Assembly: GCF_028502605.1 (NCBI RefSeq)
Contig: NC_079237.1
Span: forward strand, 3,658,001 to 3,722,000
DNA: 64,000 nucleotides
From: Trichoderma breve
Lineage: Eukaryota > Ascomycota > Sordariomycetes > Hypocreales > Hypocreaceae
Direction: 5' to 3'
In this document: piece by piece, positions 1 through 10,197 of the stretch
How the letters are laid out: each line of letters begins with the position of its first letter
Position numbering within the stretch: position 1 is the stretch's first letter
Notes under the pieces: model-generated
Told to the model about the DNA's origin: nothing
The model's input: the letters and a program-made list of their open reading frames with translations, nothing else
Database searches by the model: none
Position numbers and translations under genes: made by a program

Positions 1-16
1 ATAAGTGACTTTTACT

Positions 17-1143
17 CTACTGGCGCAGCTTCAGCAAGCTGTTGACCATGTCCACAATAGTCTCCTGCAGGGGTCTGAACTTGAGGCCCAGCTCAGTAAC
101 AGCCTTGGTAGTATCGAGGCGGTAAGCGGGAGGAAGAGGAGCGCCAGTGTTGCCCTTGGGTGTCAGATCCTTCTGCTCGGGGAACTTTTCTCGGATAATG
201 TCGCAAATCTGCTGGTAGCTGTAGGCAGAGTTGGCAACGAGGTATCGCTGTCCAGCTGCCTCTGGCTTCTCAAAGGCCAAGACGTGGGCTTCGGCAACTG
301 TAAGATTTCATGGTTAGTAATTGCGAGAGATGTCAAGATTGGATGTTTGGAAAGCTTACGATCGCGGACATCGGCAAATGCGTGGAAGGAAGTGTCAGGA
401 ACATCCTTCTCCGAGCCATCGATGAGGCGGTTGATGTCGCCGGAAGAAGTGTTGAGCGACTTGACATCGCTAACACTGTGAACAATTGGTCCGTAGACCA
501 TGGGAGGGCACAGAGTAGCCACGGTGAAATTTGGCTTGTTTGCCTCGACGTAGTCAAAGACGGCTCGCTCAGCGAATGTCTTTGAGGCGAGATATGCCAT
601 GACGGGGTTGCTGTTGGCTTGCTCAACGGTGATGGGGTTCCAGTCCGCCTCCTTGTAGACGTATCCGGGGCGCTGGCCTTGCATCGGGTCCAGAACAGAC
701 GCAAAAGACGAAGTGACGACGACTCTGGAGATGGAAGGGTTGTACTTCTGGGCAGCCTCCAGGATGGACGTGGTGCCCCGGATAGCGGGCTTAAGGAGCT
801 CCTTTTCGAAGTCGGTGGCATTCAGGATAAAAGGTGAGGCAGTATGGATGATCTGTATGTTGATGCGCATTAGTAATTTTATCATTTACTAATATTTTGT
901 GTATCTACTTACACCATCGACTCCCTTGACGGCCTCGTCGAAAGCATTGGCAGCAGCCATATCGGTAACAATAGCAAAGCTAAGCTGCTCGGCATACTTT
1001 GAGTGCGTCTTGCGCACTTCTTCGGCCGTCTTCTCTGAGCGCACAGTTCCGCGAACGTTGTAGCCCTTCTTGAGGAAGGCTTCCACGACGTGAGCTGCAA
1101 TGAAGCCGGAGGCACCGGTGACGAGGACAGTTTGGGCGGCCAT
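17..1143 (-). CDS. NAD(P)-dependent ketoreductase, extended SDR (Gre2 / cinnamoyl-CoA-reductase-like)
   Basis: Three exons on the minus strand, 1143-913, 852-360 and 297-17, encode about 334 residues. The introns 912-853 and 359-298 start GTAAGT/GTAAGC and end CAG, and both joins keep frame (VDG|IIH and VRD|LAEAH). The protein starts with the dinucleotide-binding strand and Gly-rich turn VTGASGFIA. It then has a SxxV/TSSFASV region and the catalytic YxxxK as YLASK, followed by CPPMVYGP, typical of the dihydroflavonol-reductase-like branch of extended SDRs. Members reduce ketones or aldehydes with NADPH in the cytosol; yeast Gre2 reduces methylglyoxal and isovaleraldehyde. The substrate here cannot be told. 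Length is normal. It stands alone, with no neighbouring pathway gene on the same strand. Confidence 0.88.
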
Positions 1144-2648
1144 TTTAATGTATAATGAGACTTCTTGTTGGAAGAAGTTGTGATGTTGGACTTAGAATCC
1201 TTAGAAGAAGATGGAATGTTAAAAACAAAAAGTGAATTGTTTGTGATGTCTGTTGTTTATATGTCTTTGAACTGTGTTGTTGTTGGTGTGGACGAAAATA
1301 TCTTCCTCGTCGACGATGTCCACCTTTTATACATCTCCCTACGCCTCATGATGCCAACTCGTACGCCCATACTAAATCGCAATATCTTAGTATTGAAGAT
1401 TTTTTAGCATCGCGATGAACAATCCCATCTCCCCTTGATGTTGTATCATGTAATCTCGGAGGGTTCATCGCCGTGGCTGATAAAGCTAACCATGTCATCG
1501 ATGGGGGTCAAATAATGCCATTCAGAGCATCCATCTGGGCTATGAAAGAGAAGAGGAAAAATGAAATGGATATGAAAAAAGGATTATCAATGGAAGGGTC
1601 ATTTGTAAGCCTCCCATGAAGCAACTCTACTCATCGTGATTCCCTGGAACGAAAGGCAACCCAGCCGCGGAGATGCATCGTTCGCACGAACTCGGCAACG
1701 ATGCCGTGCGACTCACGCGTATGAGGGCTCTCGATCAGGGTTAGTTATAGAGCCAATGGCGATAAAGAATGGGGATCAGGAAGTTGCAGGTTGCTCAAAG
1801 CGTTGACCAGGTTTGCAAAGAGAAGCTGATCCGGAGTTTCGCGAGTCAAGCGACCTTTGCGAGCGACGCCCGAGCGAGACCCGTTAAAGCTGCGGCACAC
1901 TAACGAATGAGCCAGTGATCTTGATTCATTCCTGCTTCTTAGAAACGGCATCACATTTAGGCCATGAGAGCGAATTAAGAGAACTCAACTATTAGGCAAT
2001 TTGATATAGTTACATGTACATGTCCGTGCCTTGAGTCTTCACAACACAGCAAAAGTAGCAATCATCTCAAGATGTCTTCTTAATTAGAACAACAACCAAA
2101 GTCTTCTTGAAGTCCCTGTAAACCGACGTCATCATCTAGCGTGTCCATGGAATATTTTACTCGATATGGTCTAGCATCCGGCTCTGCACTACCGAGATGC
2201 ATGGGATCGTTGCATCTAGGAGCCGGCACACTCCGTCCTCAAGAGTCAGTTGAAGATGCTATTTCTGAATTAGACCTTTTCTATTCGATGCGCTAGCGAT
2301 AACTCGCGGGTTGTCACCTGACGAGAGCCAAACAAATGAAGCTCCTGTTATAACTCGCCGTCCCTCGTGGCTGAACCCCCCACAGAGATCTGGTTTCCTA
2401 CAGAGCTTCTCTTTGCATTTGTCATGGGTTGGTAATTATGTCGACTGAAGCATCTCCGGTTCTCACTTGGAGATGTTCGAGTTGAAGTTAACATCTATGA
2501 CATGCACTATTATCGTTTGAATCATTAAATATCCTCCAGAGTGAATGCTCTACTTCCCTCAAGACATTGAATCACAGCACATTGGAACACTCCAGAGCGC
2601 CTTATTACATCTTCCCTATTAAAAATTTAACCACTACGCTTATTCAAA
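1144..2648. other. Intergenic region, divergent promoters
   Basis: About 1.5 kb between the divergently transcribed SDR and alpha/beta-hydrolase genes. I see no reading frame with family resemblance. It contains one TACATGTA palindrome at 2011-2018. The short open frames here have no recognisable features. Confidence 0.5.
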
Positions 2649-3484
2649 ATGCCCATTGATGAATACTCTCACTTCTTTTCTAATGGAGGCGTCAAGATCC
2701 ATTACCACCTTTACGGACAAGGCCCAGCCTTGGTGTTTGTCCATGGCCATCCAGACAACGAAATGACCTTTTCCAAGCAAATCGACGAGTTTTCCAAAGA
2801 CCACACTGTCATTCTTCCTACGCTTCGAGGATATCCCCCAAGCGATGTGCCGCTGGACCCAGATGCCTACGATGGCAATGTTATGGCGGGCGACTTGGTG
2901 GCCCTTCTGGATCACTTGAAGATTGAAGGGGCAATCTTCGCAGGAGGAGATGTTGGAGGTATTACAGTGCAAAAGCTCGCCTTTCTACACCCTGAAAGGT
3001 TATTGGGTCTGGTCATCTTCAATACACCATGATGCATCTCATCCACCATGATAAGGAACAACAGGAGCTGTCCAAGTATTCACTCAAGTACATCAAGCAC
3101 AATCCCGGCGACGAGTACGACTTGGATCACGTCGTCCGCACCATCACGGACCCCGAGTATCGTGCCGGGATTAAAGAGTACCTCAAGAACTCTCCAGAAG
3201 GTGGCATGTTTTACTTTTTTCGCAAGAACTTTCCCGCGCCGCCATATGGTCAAAACATTGACACTTCGGGGATGCACTACAAGATGCCCTGTGTGGTGAT
3301 CTGGGGAATGCAGGAGCCGTACTTTTCGGACAAGATGCTGGATGGATTCTATAAATGGTTTGATCAATCGGTCCGAGTGGTTACACTGCCTCAGGCTGGA
3401 CACTGGCCTTGGAGAGAAGATGCACCAAAAGTGAACCGAGAGCTGCGGTCGTGGATTAATGCGCTGGAAAACGGACAGCTTTGA
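2649..3484 (+). pseudogene. alpha/beta hydrolase (epoxide hydrolase / haloacid dehalogenase-like), frame broken
   Basis: Two consecutive frames together make one alpha/beta hydrolase of about 278 residues. The first (2649-3032) has the strand-turn VFVHGHP with the oxyanion HGHP (residues 32-35) and the nucleophile elbow GGDVGG with Asp101. An Asp nucleophile is typical of epoxide hydrolases and fluoroacetate dehalogenases rather than Ser esterases. The second (3029-3484) has the cap helices and the C-terminal catalytic His in QAGHW. The frames meet at an ATGA overlap at 3029-3032: the first stops TGA just after FNTP while the second continues MMHLIHHDKE. The shift is -1. No GT-AG intron with good signals explains it, so this is either a real frameshift/small deletion or an assembly error. 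The start at 2649 lies directly before the conserved N-terminus. Confidence 0.75.
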
Positions 3485-3963
3485 TAGAAGGAGATGCGGA
3501 TAATGAATGTCGTAAAATAATTGGGATCGTTATGAACATGAAGATACGAGAGTATTTTGAGAGAAAAGCACATCTTTGCGAAGAATATATGGCAAAATGA
3601 TTTAGGTTCTTATATATAGCTACATCAAATGACTATAATCATAATGATTGCTTTTTTTCTAGGTTGTAATGCTCGTTTGGTGTCTTTTTGTGTACGTGAA
3701 GGCACTTTCTTGAAGCACCACATGTTGCTACGAGTTATCACGCGAAAGAGAACGAAGATGTAAAAGAATAAAAGTCTTGTAAATGAATACCGCATGACTC
3801 TAAAATGCTATCGAACCCGCTGTGCCTTTTCCCATGATATAATTCCCCGCTGTGCGCCCAGAGTTCCATGTACGCTTCACTCTCTGCATCCTCATTGTTG
3901 TTTTGCCAACCAAAATGCTCCCTACAGTCACTGCATGCTTTCTATTCCGATCTCTGAGACTCT
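3485..3963. other. Convergent intergenic region
   Basis: 479 bases between the 3' ends of the hydrolase and the thioredoxin gene. It is AT-rich and consistent with two 3' UTRs. Nothing else is seen. Confidence 0.5.
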
Positions 3964-4350
3964 TTAAGCAGATGTGGCCTCCTCGATTCTCTTCTGAGCC
4001 AACCCACCCAGCTTCTCAGCAGCGGCACCCAAGCTCCTGGGGTCAGCGCCCTGGATCATGGCCTTGCCGTTGACAGCAACCTGCTGGCCGTCCTTGAAGA
4101 ACAAGAATGTGGGCATGGCGGTGATGCCATATCGGGCAGCGACGTCTTGGACGTGGTCAACGTTGACCTTTCCAAAGGCGAGGTACTTGTCGGCGCTGTG
4201 CTTGTCGGCAAGGGTCTGGTAGATGGGGGCGATGGCCTTGCAAGGGGGACACCAGTCGGCGTAGAAGTCGAGGGCGACGTAGGTGTTTGAGGCGAGGAGA
4301 GAGTCGAGCTGCTCGGAGGACTCGATGTGGTGGAGGTTCTCGGCACCCAT
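3964..4350 (-). CDS. Thioredoxin
   Basis: A single-exon gene of 128 residues. It has the thioredoxin fold signature with active site WCPPC (Cys34, Cys37) after the strand YVALDFYAD, the cis-Pro loop AMPTFLFF, and the Gly-rich DGQQV turn. The active site is CPPC rather than the classical CGPC; CPPC occurs in some fungal thioredoxins and tunes redox potential. There is no signal peptide or membrane segment, so it is probably a cytosolic disulfide reductase fed by thioredoxin reductase. It is about 20 residues longer than the minimal domain because of an Ala/Glu-rich C-terminal helix. The start is the first ATG and gives the standard N-terminus. Confidence 0.92.
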   Translation of the reverse strand: MGAENLHHIESSEQLDSLLASNTYVALDFYADWCPPCKAIAPIYQTLADKHSADKYLAFGKVNVDHVQDVAARYGITAMPTFLFFKDGQQVAVNGKAMIQGADPRSLGAAAEKLGGLAQKRIEEATSA

Positions 4351-6519
4351 TGTGAAGTTGTTGTGTGGTTGTTGGTGTTTTGAGTTTATTGTTTGTGTTG
4401 TCTTAACGACTCGTCAAGTCTATTGAGAAAGACTCTTGATGTAGGCTGATTTGATATATAAAATCAAGTACTGTAAAGATGGATGAAGAAGATGAAGAGG
4501 GCAGAAGGCGACTTTAAAAGTTGGAGTTGTTTTTGTCAGCGGTTACCCGGATGGTGCAATGCTGATGAGGGGCGCAATTAAAGAGGCGTTGGCGGGGTTC
4601 AGAGAGAGCGGGCCGCAATTATCCGCAATATGCCGCAAATGGGATTTTCTGTGTTACTTGTTTGCCTTGTTGCGTATTTAAGAGTGTTGGTGAGTTGTTT
4701 GCTGTTTGCTCCTATTGTTGTTGAAGGTGTTGTTATTATTGTGCTGTTGTTGTTTGTTTGTTTGGATTGAATGAAGATGAGAAAATCTGGATAGAGGCAG
4801 ATGGATGCAAATATATAGATGGAATGAGGCCTAACATACTAGGTATGCTTCGACGGATCTGTAATGCTCTGTAATAATTCGGGCGCCTGTATGACAATTT
4901 ACGTGCGAATACGTGCGAGTACGAGCGAGCTGGTGTGGAATACTCATACTCTGTAATACAGGTGCGACAAATTGAGGAATTTACAGCGAGGTAAGCGGGA
5001 TCTCCGTGCCGCAACTTGTATCGCCGCTAGTCTTTTACTATGGGAGAGTACATCGGGTCCATGCAACCGCTGTAACACCGCCTGTCTGACCGCCCGAAGT
5101 CGCTGGAAACATCAGGATTCTTTGTGGCTGATTTGGAATCTAGAGGTGACGTCATGTGGCTCGTGCTGTGGCTCATGCTGCTTTTGTCAACCAAATTGTT
5201 AGAAGAGAAGCTCCTTGCACAGCCACATCTCTGACTCTCATTATGTCATCATATTCTGCGGCTTAGTTCATCAGACAAAAGCTTACAACTCTCGCAATCA
5301 GCTGCCGAAATGGTGCAGGATGAACAGAAGGATCAAAGATGTAAATGAGCTGACTTTAGGTTTTATATCATCTGGCACCTGCTGACCAAGTCAAAACTAA
5401 CGGATTTTTTAAAAGGAGTTTTCATAAATACTACACAGGCTGCACTCTTAACAATGATTTGTCTTAACTCGCCATCTATTTACCATTATTAATCCATTGA
5501 TTCACCTACTCGCCTCGCATTGATTTACCCTGCAATTCTCAACACCGAGCGTTACAGCTGCGGAAAGAGTCTGCGAACCCGCTTCACAGCTTGGAGCCTC
5601 AACCAACTAGCTTCCGCAGCCTTGAATCAACCTTGAATCGACCAGCAATGACTTGCCGAATCTCTTAACCCCTGGCCTTGACCTAGTTAGTTGAGCCAAC
5701 TGACTCTCCTCACAGCAGTTCTTTGCGCGCGCATCTCCAACATGAAGCATCAGCATGATACAATTTCATTCTCGTTTCCTCCTGCAAACCTCGAGAACAT
5801 GCAATTAATTTCTCATCAATACTCTGCTTAGAAAGCAACTTGTCTTTCAAATCCATCACCGCCATTAATTATCTCTCAACTAGCAACACTTTGCGACTCC
5901 TCCGAAATATTGCCATTGGATGCTTGTCTCAGTTGCTCCATCTCAAACGTTGACACCGATCTAAACCTACGGGCTCTCGGCTCTCGAAACAGGCAACTTG
6001 GTGACTCCTTCGCGGGCTGTCGCATCTCTTACACGGCTGAGAATCGCGGCGTTTTTCTTTGACACTGTTCGGGTTTCTAATCATCCCGCTTCGATCGCGG
6101 ACTACTGCACCTCTTTTGACCGTAGCGCTCCATCTCAGTGGCTGTAGACGGAAGAGCTTCCCCGCAGTGAGGCTGCATTGCGACACATTTTCAATGAATT
6201 GCGAATTTTTTAACTTGATGAGGATAGCAGTGCCCTTGTCAAAGTTTCCAATATTGTGAGATTCATATCGAGTGTGGGGGCAGGCAGGCCAGGCCGAGAT
6301 GATGCTGGAGATGCGCCTTGTTTAGATCTACCTGTTTTGAGACGTCATGGGGGCTGCATCATGAGCACTTATATCTTATCTGCTGGGAGAATACATGTAT
6401 AAAAGGGAACCGTTTGCTCCAAGTGAGGTTCTCTTCATCTACAAGCCATATCAGAATAGTCTTCAAGACATTGCATTTCTCCTTCTATCACCTTATTCAG
6501 CAAAAGCACACTATCGAAA
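4351..6519. other. Long intergenic region
   Basis: About 2.2 kb between the thioredoxin and carbonic anhydrase genes. There is no convincing coding region on either strand; the short frames are Ser/Arg/Cys-rich and lack codon bias. The stretch nearest 6520 is a TATA-containing promoter with a TACATGTA palindrome at 6392-6399. Confidence 0.5.
6398..6405 (+). promoter_or_regulatory. TATA box of the carbonic anhydrase gene
   Basis: TATAAAAG lies about 115 bases before the ATG at 6520. It directly overlaps the end of a TACATGTA palindrome, so the two signals are fused. Confidence 0.5.
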
Positions 6520-7180
6520 ATGACCGTCGCCAGCGAGTTTGAAGTTGCCAACCAGCAATATGTTGCTACGTTTGACAAGGCCGACCTGCCTATGCCTCCG
6601 GGCCGGTGCGTTTCGACCCAGCTTCATTGTTCTCTACAGCAACCCATCTTTTCTACACAGCAATTTTAGGATTCTCATGAGTTGCTAATATGAGATGAGA
6701 TATTTAGAAAGGTTTTTGTTCTGACTTGCATGGACGCTCGTCTGGACCCAGCCAAGTTCCTCGGCCTGGAAGAAGGCCACGCCCACGTTTACCGCAATGC
6801 TGGAGGACGAGCTGCCGAGGCACTGCGCTCTTTGATCATTTCTCAGCAAGCTCTGGGGACCGAAGAAGTCGTTGTTATCCACCACGTATGAATTGTCCTT
6901 CTCGAAGCTTTGATGCAGATAGAATTGGCTAGCTGACAAATTATTCTATAAGACCGACTGCGGCATGCTTCTCATCCACGAGGAGGAATTCCGCAACACT
7001 GTCAAGAAGAACACTGGCGAGGACGTCAGCCACGTTGCATTCTTGACCATCCAAGACCTGCAGAAGAGCGTCAAGACCGATGTTGAGCTTTTGAGGAAGA
7101 ATGCTGCGATCAAGAACGTGCCTATTTCGGGCTACATTTTTGATGTCAAGACGGGCAAGATTAACAAGGTTGATATTTAA
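6520..7180 (+). CDS. Beta-class carbonic anhydrase
   Basis: Three exons, 6520-6605, 6708-6885 and 6953-7180, encode 163 residues. The introns are GTGCGT..TAG and GTATGA..AAG, and both joins keep frame. Zinc and active-site residues of the beta class are all present: CMDAR (Cys36, Asp38, Arg40), the [10 protein letters not shown] strand, and HHTDCG (His88, Cys91). Beta carbonic anhydrases interconvert CO2 and bicarbonate, supplying carboxylases and pH control. At 163 residues it is a short form without N-terminal targeting extension, so probably cytosolic. The short first exon is the reason a simple ORF scan starts too late. Confidence 0.93.
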
Positions 7181-7531
7181 ACGCATGTACGTGTAGAGGC
7201 AAATTATATGTAGATTAATACCTACCACCAGTATATCTCAGTGTTTTCTTTTCGAGTTTTCCCCTTTTTGATGCATCACCAAGGCTGTTGATCAATATAC
7301 CCTTTGATGTCGCTTGAGAAGTGCATACATGTGCACTTGACATGGGCTGTAATACTCTTCAATGGCGCTTGCAATTTAAACTCAGAGTGACATAAGTAAC
7401 TCCCGTCTGTTGCTACATGCCATCTTGCAGCATCGCGATTCCCTCATCTAGAATCTGTCCACGTCATGTGTTTTGCCTCGCGCTCAAACCACCAGACGCA
7501 AGACAGAACACAACAAATCACAATCGTAAAG
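7181..7531. other. Intergenic region
   Basis: 351 bases of 3' UTR of the carbonic anhydrase gene and flank of the first zinc-finger copy. Nothing recognisable. Confidence 0.4.
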
Positions 7532-8271
7532 ATGTCTGGCTCCCAATTCTAGTTCTGTTATACTTGCCGCATATCTTTCGATTCTGAAGAAGACTACAAG
7601 TGGCATATTTCTGAATTTCCTCATTCTCACTTTAGCTGCATTTCTTGCTCTCCTTCAGGCGCCTTTCTCACGCACGATCAACTCCATGCTCACTTGGAAC
7701 AGAACCATGCCACGTGCTCGTTATGCCATTTAGGCTTCATAAACCGCGAAGACCTCGAAAAGCATGAAGTATACGTCCATCAGAAGTGTTTGGAATGTGG
7801 CAAATCCTTTAGTTGTAACTTGGATCTGTTGGACGTCTGTTCCACCCCCCGAACAAAACTCGCTACCCGGATGAAAGGACTGACATCGAGTAGCATCAGG
7901 CCACACATGACGAGCCATCCTGCGATTGCGTCTTGTGCGATCGAGAGTTTACCACAAACTCCGCCTGGGTGCTGCATCTGGAGCGCCGTCAGTGCCCGTC
8001 AGGCATCCACCGCGGAAACGTCAACGGGTGGGCAAAGGACTGCGACCAATCTGAGGCATATCTTGGCAAACAATTCAGCTACAAATGTCCCACTTGCGAC
8101 TAGGAGTTCCAAACCATGGGGACTCTTTTAGAGCACGTGGAGGGCGACGAGTGTGCGGAGGACTTGGACGACAAGGAGAGGCCTTTGGCTATGTTTCTTT
8201 GCTTCATGAGGAGAGGGCTCATTAATATTCTTAACCAGGAGCGCATTGCTCTACGACGCTCCGAAAACTGA
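7532..8271 (+). pseudogene. C2H2 zinc-finger protein, tandem copy 1, interrupted by TAG codons
   Basis: Reading from ATG 7532 gives MSGSQF, then TAG at 7550-7552, then an uninterrupted frame with CxxC/H pairs. This includes a perfect C2H2 finger, CSLC-x12-H-x4-H, near 7713-7780. From about 7890 the protein continues in another frame with CDCVLCDREF and KCPTCD, then a second TAG at 8101-8103, then EFQTMGTLLEHV, ending TGA 8269-8271. The frame change falls where copy 2 (8788-10030) has its intron, and a TAG acceptor at the matching place could restore it, so only the two TAGs are clear lesions. It is homologous to the next gene domain by domain. Function is unknown; multiple fingers suggest nucleic-acid or protein binding. 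Probably decaying. Confidence 0.6.
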
Positions 8272-8787
8272 ATCGGTTACTTATTGGCAGCCAACATGAC
8301 TATGGAGAGAATAAGCTATAATAATATTTGGCATTGCGCAGACACCAAAGGTTCAATAGTAACAAAGAGACCTTTGAAAAGCGAGATTGTGGGATATTCT
8401 CTTTCATCATCGTCACCAAATGTGAACTCAAACATTGAAGCGTGTTTCTCTAGGCAGTTGGGTATGCATCCACTGCTCCTACTTGAGACTTCATTACAAT
8501 CTTGTACAGTCACACTTGCTTCAGCTGTGGTAAACATAAATATAGCACACGCCTCTTTCTACGTTTGTCGTAAACCATGCAAGTGCGCCGCCTGGATATA
8601 TACACATGTTCATCATATTGACACTTACGTTTTTGATCTTTGCATGCATCATGATTATTTCGTCGCCGCTCGTTACGTGTACCCGACTTCAGCGATCCTA
8701 TCCGACGCCAACACTGCATATCTCTCTCGTCTGAATAGATAGCTTTACCCTTCGATCCTTTAAAGCACAGCACATAGACAGCCAACA
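8272..8787. other. Spacer between tandem zinc-finger copies
   Basis: 516 bases. A 152-codon open frame at 8284-8742 has no family features and no codon bias. I treat it as non-coding flank. Confidence 0.4.
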
Positions 8788-8799
8788 ATGGCACAACCA

Positions 8800-8945
8800 C
8801 CAAACATGGAACAAAATCCACCGGTGCTTTACAGCATGGCACATAGACCGTCACCGATGGCTCAACAACAACAACTGAACATGGAACAAGGTGAACGGAT
8901 CCTTTACAGCATGGCACATAGGCAACCACCGGTGGCTCAGCAACA
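8800..8945 (+). repeat. Direct duplication of about 75 bases
   Basis: Two adjacent copies start with ACATGGAACAA and run to a CAACAACAAC tract. They code for repeated NMEQ..LYSMAHR..AQQQQ and suggest recent slippage or unequal exchange in the N-terminal region. Confidence 0.6.
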
Positions 8946-9097
8946 ACAACAGCGAGGACAGAGACTGGCCATAAGACGACATCAGCCGGTGAGGGCGGAA
9001 CGACAAAGTCAACCACTATATGAGGACCAGGATCAATTGACAGACTTCTTGCAAGAAAGCCTTCCAGCAAACGCAGAAGAGACTCAGGCAACAGACG

Positions 9098-9240
9098 CAG
9101 AGCAAAGCCAACCGGCGAATGTGGAACAAAGTCAGCCGGCCAACGTGGAAGAAAGTCAACCGCCAACCGTAGAACAAAGCCAGCCAACAAACGAGGAACA
9201 AAGTCAACTGCCTACCGTAAGGCAAAGACAACCACGAAAC
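9098..9240 (+). repeat. 24-base minisatellite coding for EQSQPxxV units
   Basis: Roughly six in-frame units of 24 bases, consensus GTGGAACAAAGTCAGCC plus AACC-like ends, give an acidic Gln/Pro-rich repeat. The units differ from each other by several bases, so the array is not brand new. Confidence 0.65.
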
Positions 9241-10197
9241 GAAAATAACCATCGTTGCGACCGCTGTCAAATAAACTTCCCTTCTGGAGTAAAGCTGACA
9301 CATCATGTTTGGATGTCAAGGGTGCACTTTGTGTGCAAGCCTTGCGCTGTAGCTGGACGTACGGCCGATTTGCAGTCGCCCGATTTGTGGGATCGTCATT
9401 TATCGGACGCGCATCACTTTTGCAACACCTGCAGGACGCGCATGCTCTAGGGGTTCGAGCACAACTGCTGTTTCCATTGCGGGAGGCATCTTCCGGATGA
9501 AAATGCCCTGAAAAGACATAAATTGGAAGAGCATCACAAGTGTTTTGATTGCGAAGAATGTCATAAGAGTGCTGAGCTTCTGAGAAATGTGCGTTGACCT
9601 CTGGAACATATGTGTTGTGAGAGTGAGAAAAGGAAATGTGTAGACACATATAACTGACTTGATGGTGTCTATAATCTAGCACTGGTGCACAGAGATATAC
9701 AAGGAAAAAACGGTCCCCTGCTTTGGATGTTCCGATAAATTTCCCAGCGTCTCCAGGATGATGATGCACTTACATATCGGGAGATGTCGATCCGGAGACT
9801 ACCACCAAAGGGTCGAGCTTTACGCAAGGTGCTGGAAGCCTGGATTTGGCATCTATATTGAACAGGACCGGACGTATATGTGCCCAACTTGTGGCTACAA
9901 GGATCACGCTTTGAGTCCTCTTTTTAGACATGTTGAAAGCCGCGTCTGTAGCGAGAGTTCAAGTACGCGCAGCAACTCGGTCAACTCATTTCTCGCAGAC
10001 CTGAAATCTCATATGAGCCGGTGGGTTTGACTATATGTGCTTGGAAGCATAGGTTGATCTTTGGATATTGTTCAGCGATGCTCATACTTGGCTAACATTG
10101 AGCGAAATATCACGTATAAAGAAGATATTAAAGCATAGCTAATCTAATACCAGCGATCCATTACATAGCACTACATTTCCTGTTGCCAGTGCTTCAA

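Larger units (their letters stand above)
8788..10030 (+). pseudogene. C2H2 zinc-finger protein, tandem copy 2, with Gln-rich repeats and one in-frame TAG
   Basis: Exon 1 begins at ATG 8788. It opens with a roughly 75-base direct duplication coding for NMEQ..LYSMAHR..AQQQQ, then about six 24-base repeats coding for (V)EQSQPAN. Fingers follow: CDRCQINFPSG, CKPC, HHFCNTC. A TAG at 9448-9450 interrupts the frame, which then continues unbroken as NCCFHCGRHLPDENALKRHKLEEHH and CFDCEEC to a GTGCGT donor at 9589. The intron is 9589-9679 (ends CTAG). Exon 2 (9680-10030) carries CFGCSDKF and MCPTCGYKDH and ends TGA. The TAG sits inside the finger array, where copy 1 has normal sense codons. If translation stops there the product is 220 residues of low-complexity region with two partial fingers. 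Annotation pipelines may split it into several models. Confidence 0.6.

Noticed and set aside
8510..9190. 226-codon open frame on the minus strand
   Set aside because: Antisense shadow of the Gln-rich repeat of zinc-finger copy 2; the Val/Pro repeats mirror the minisatellite.
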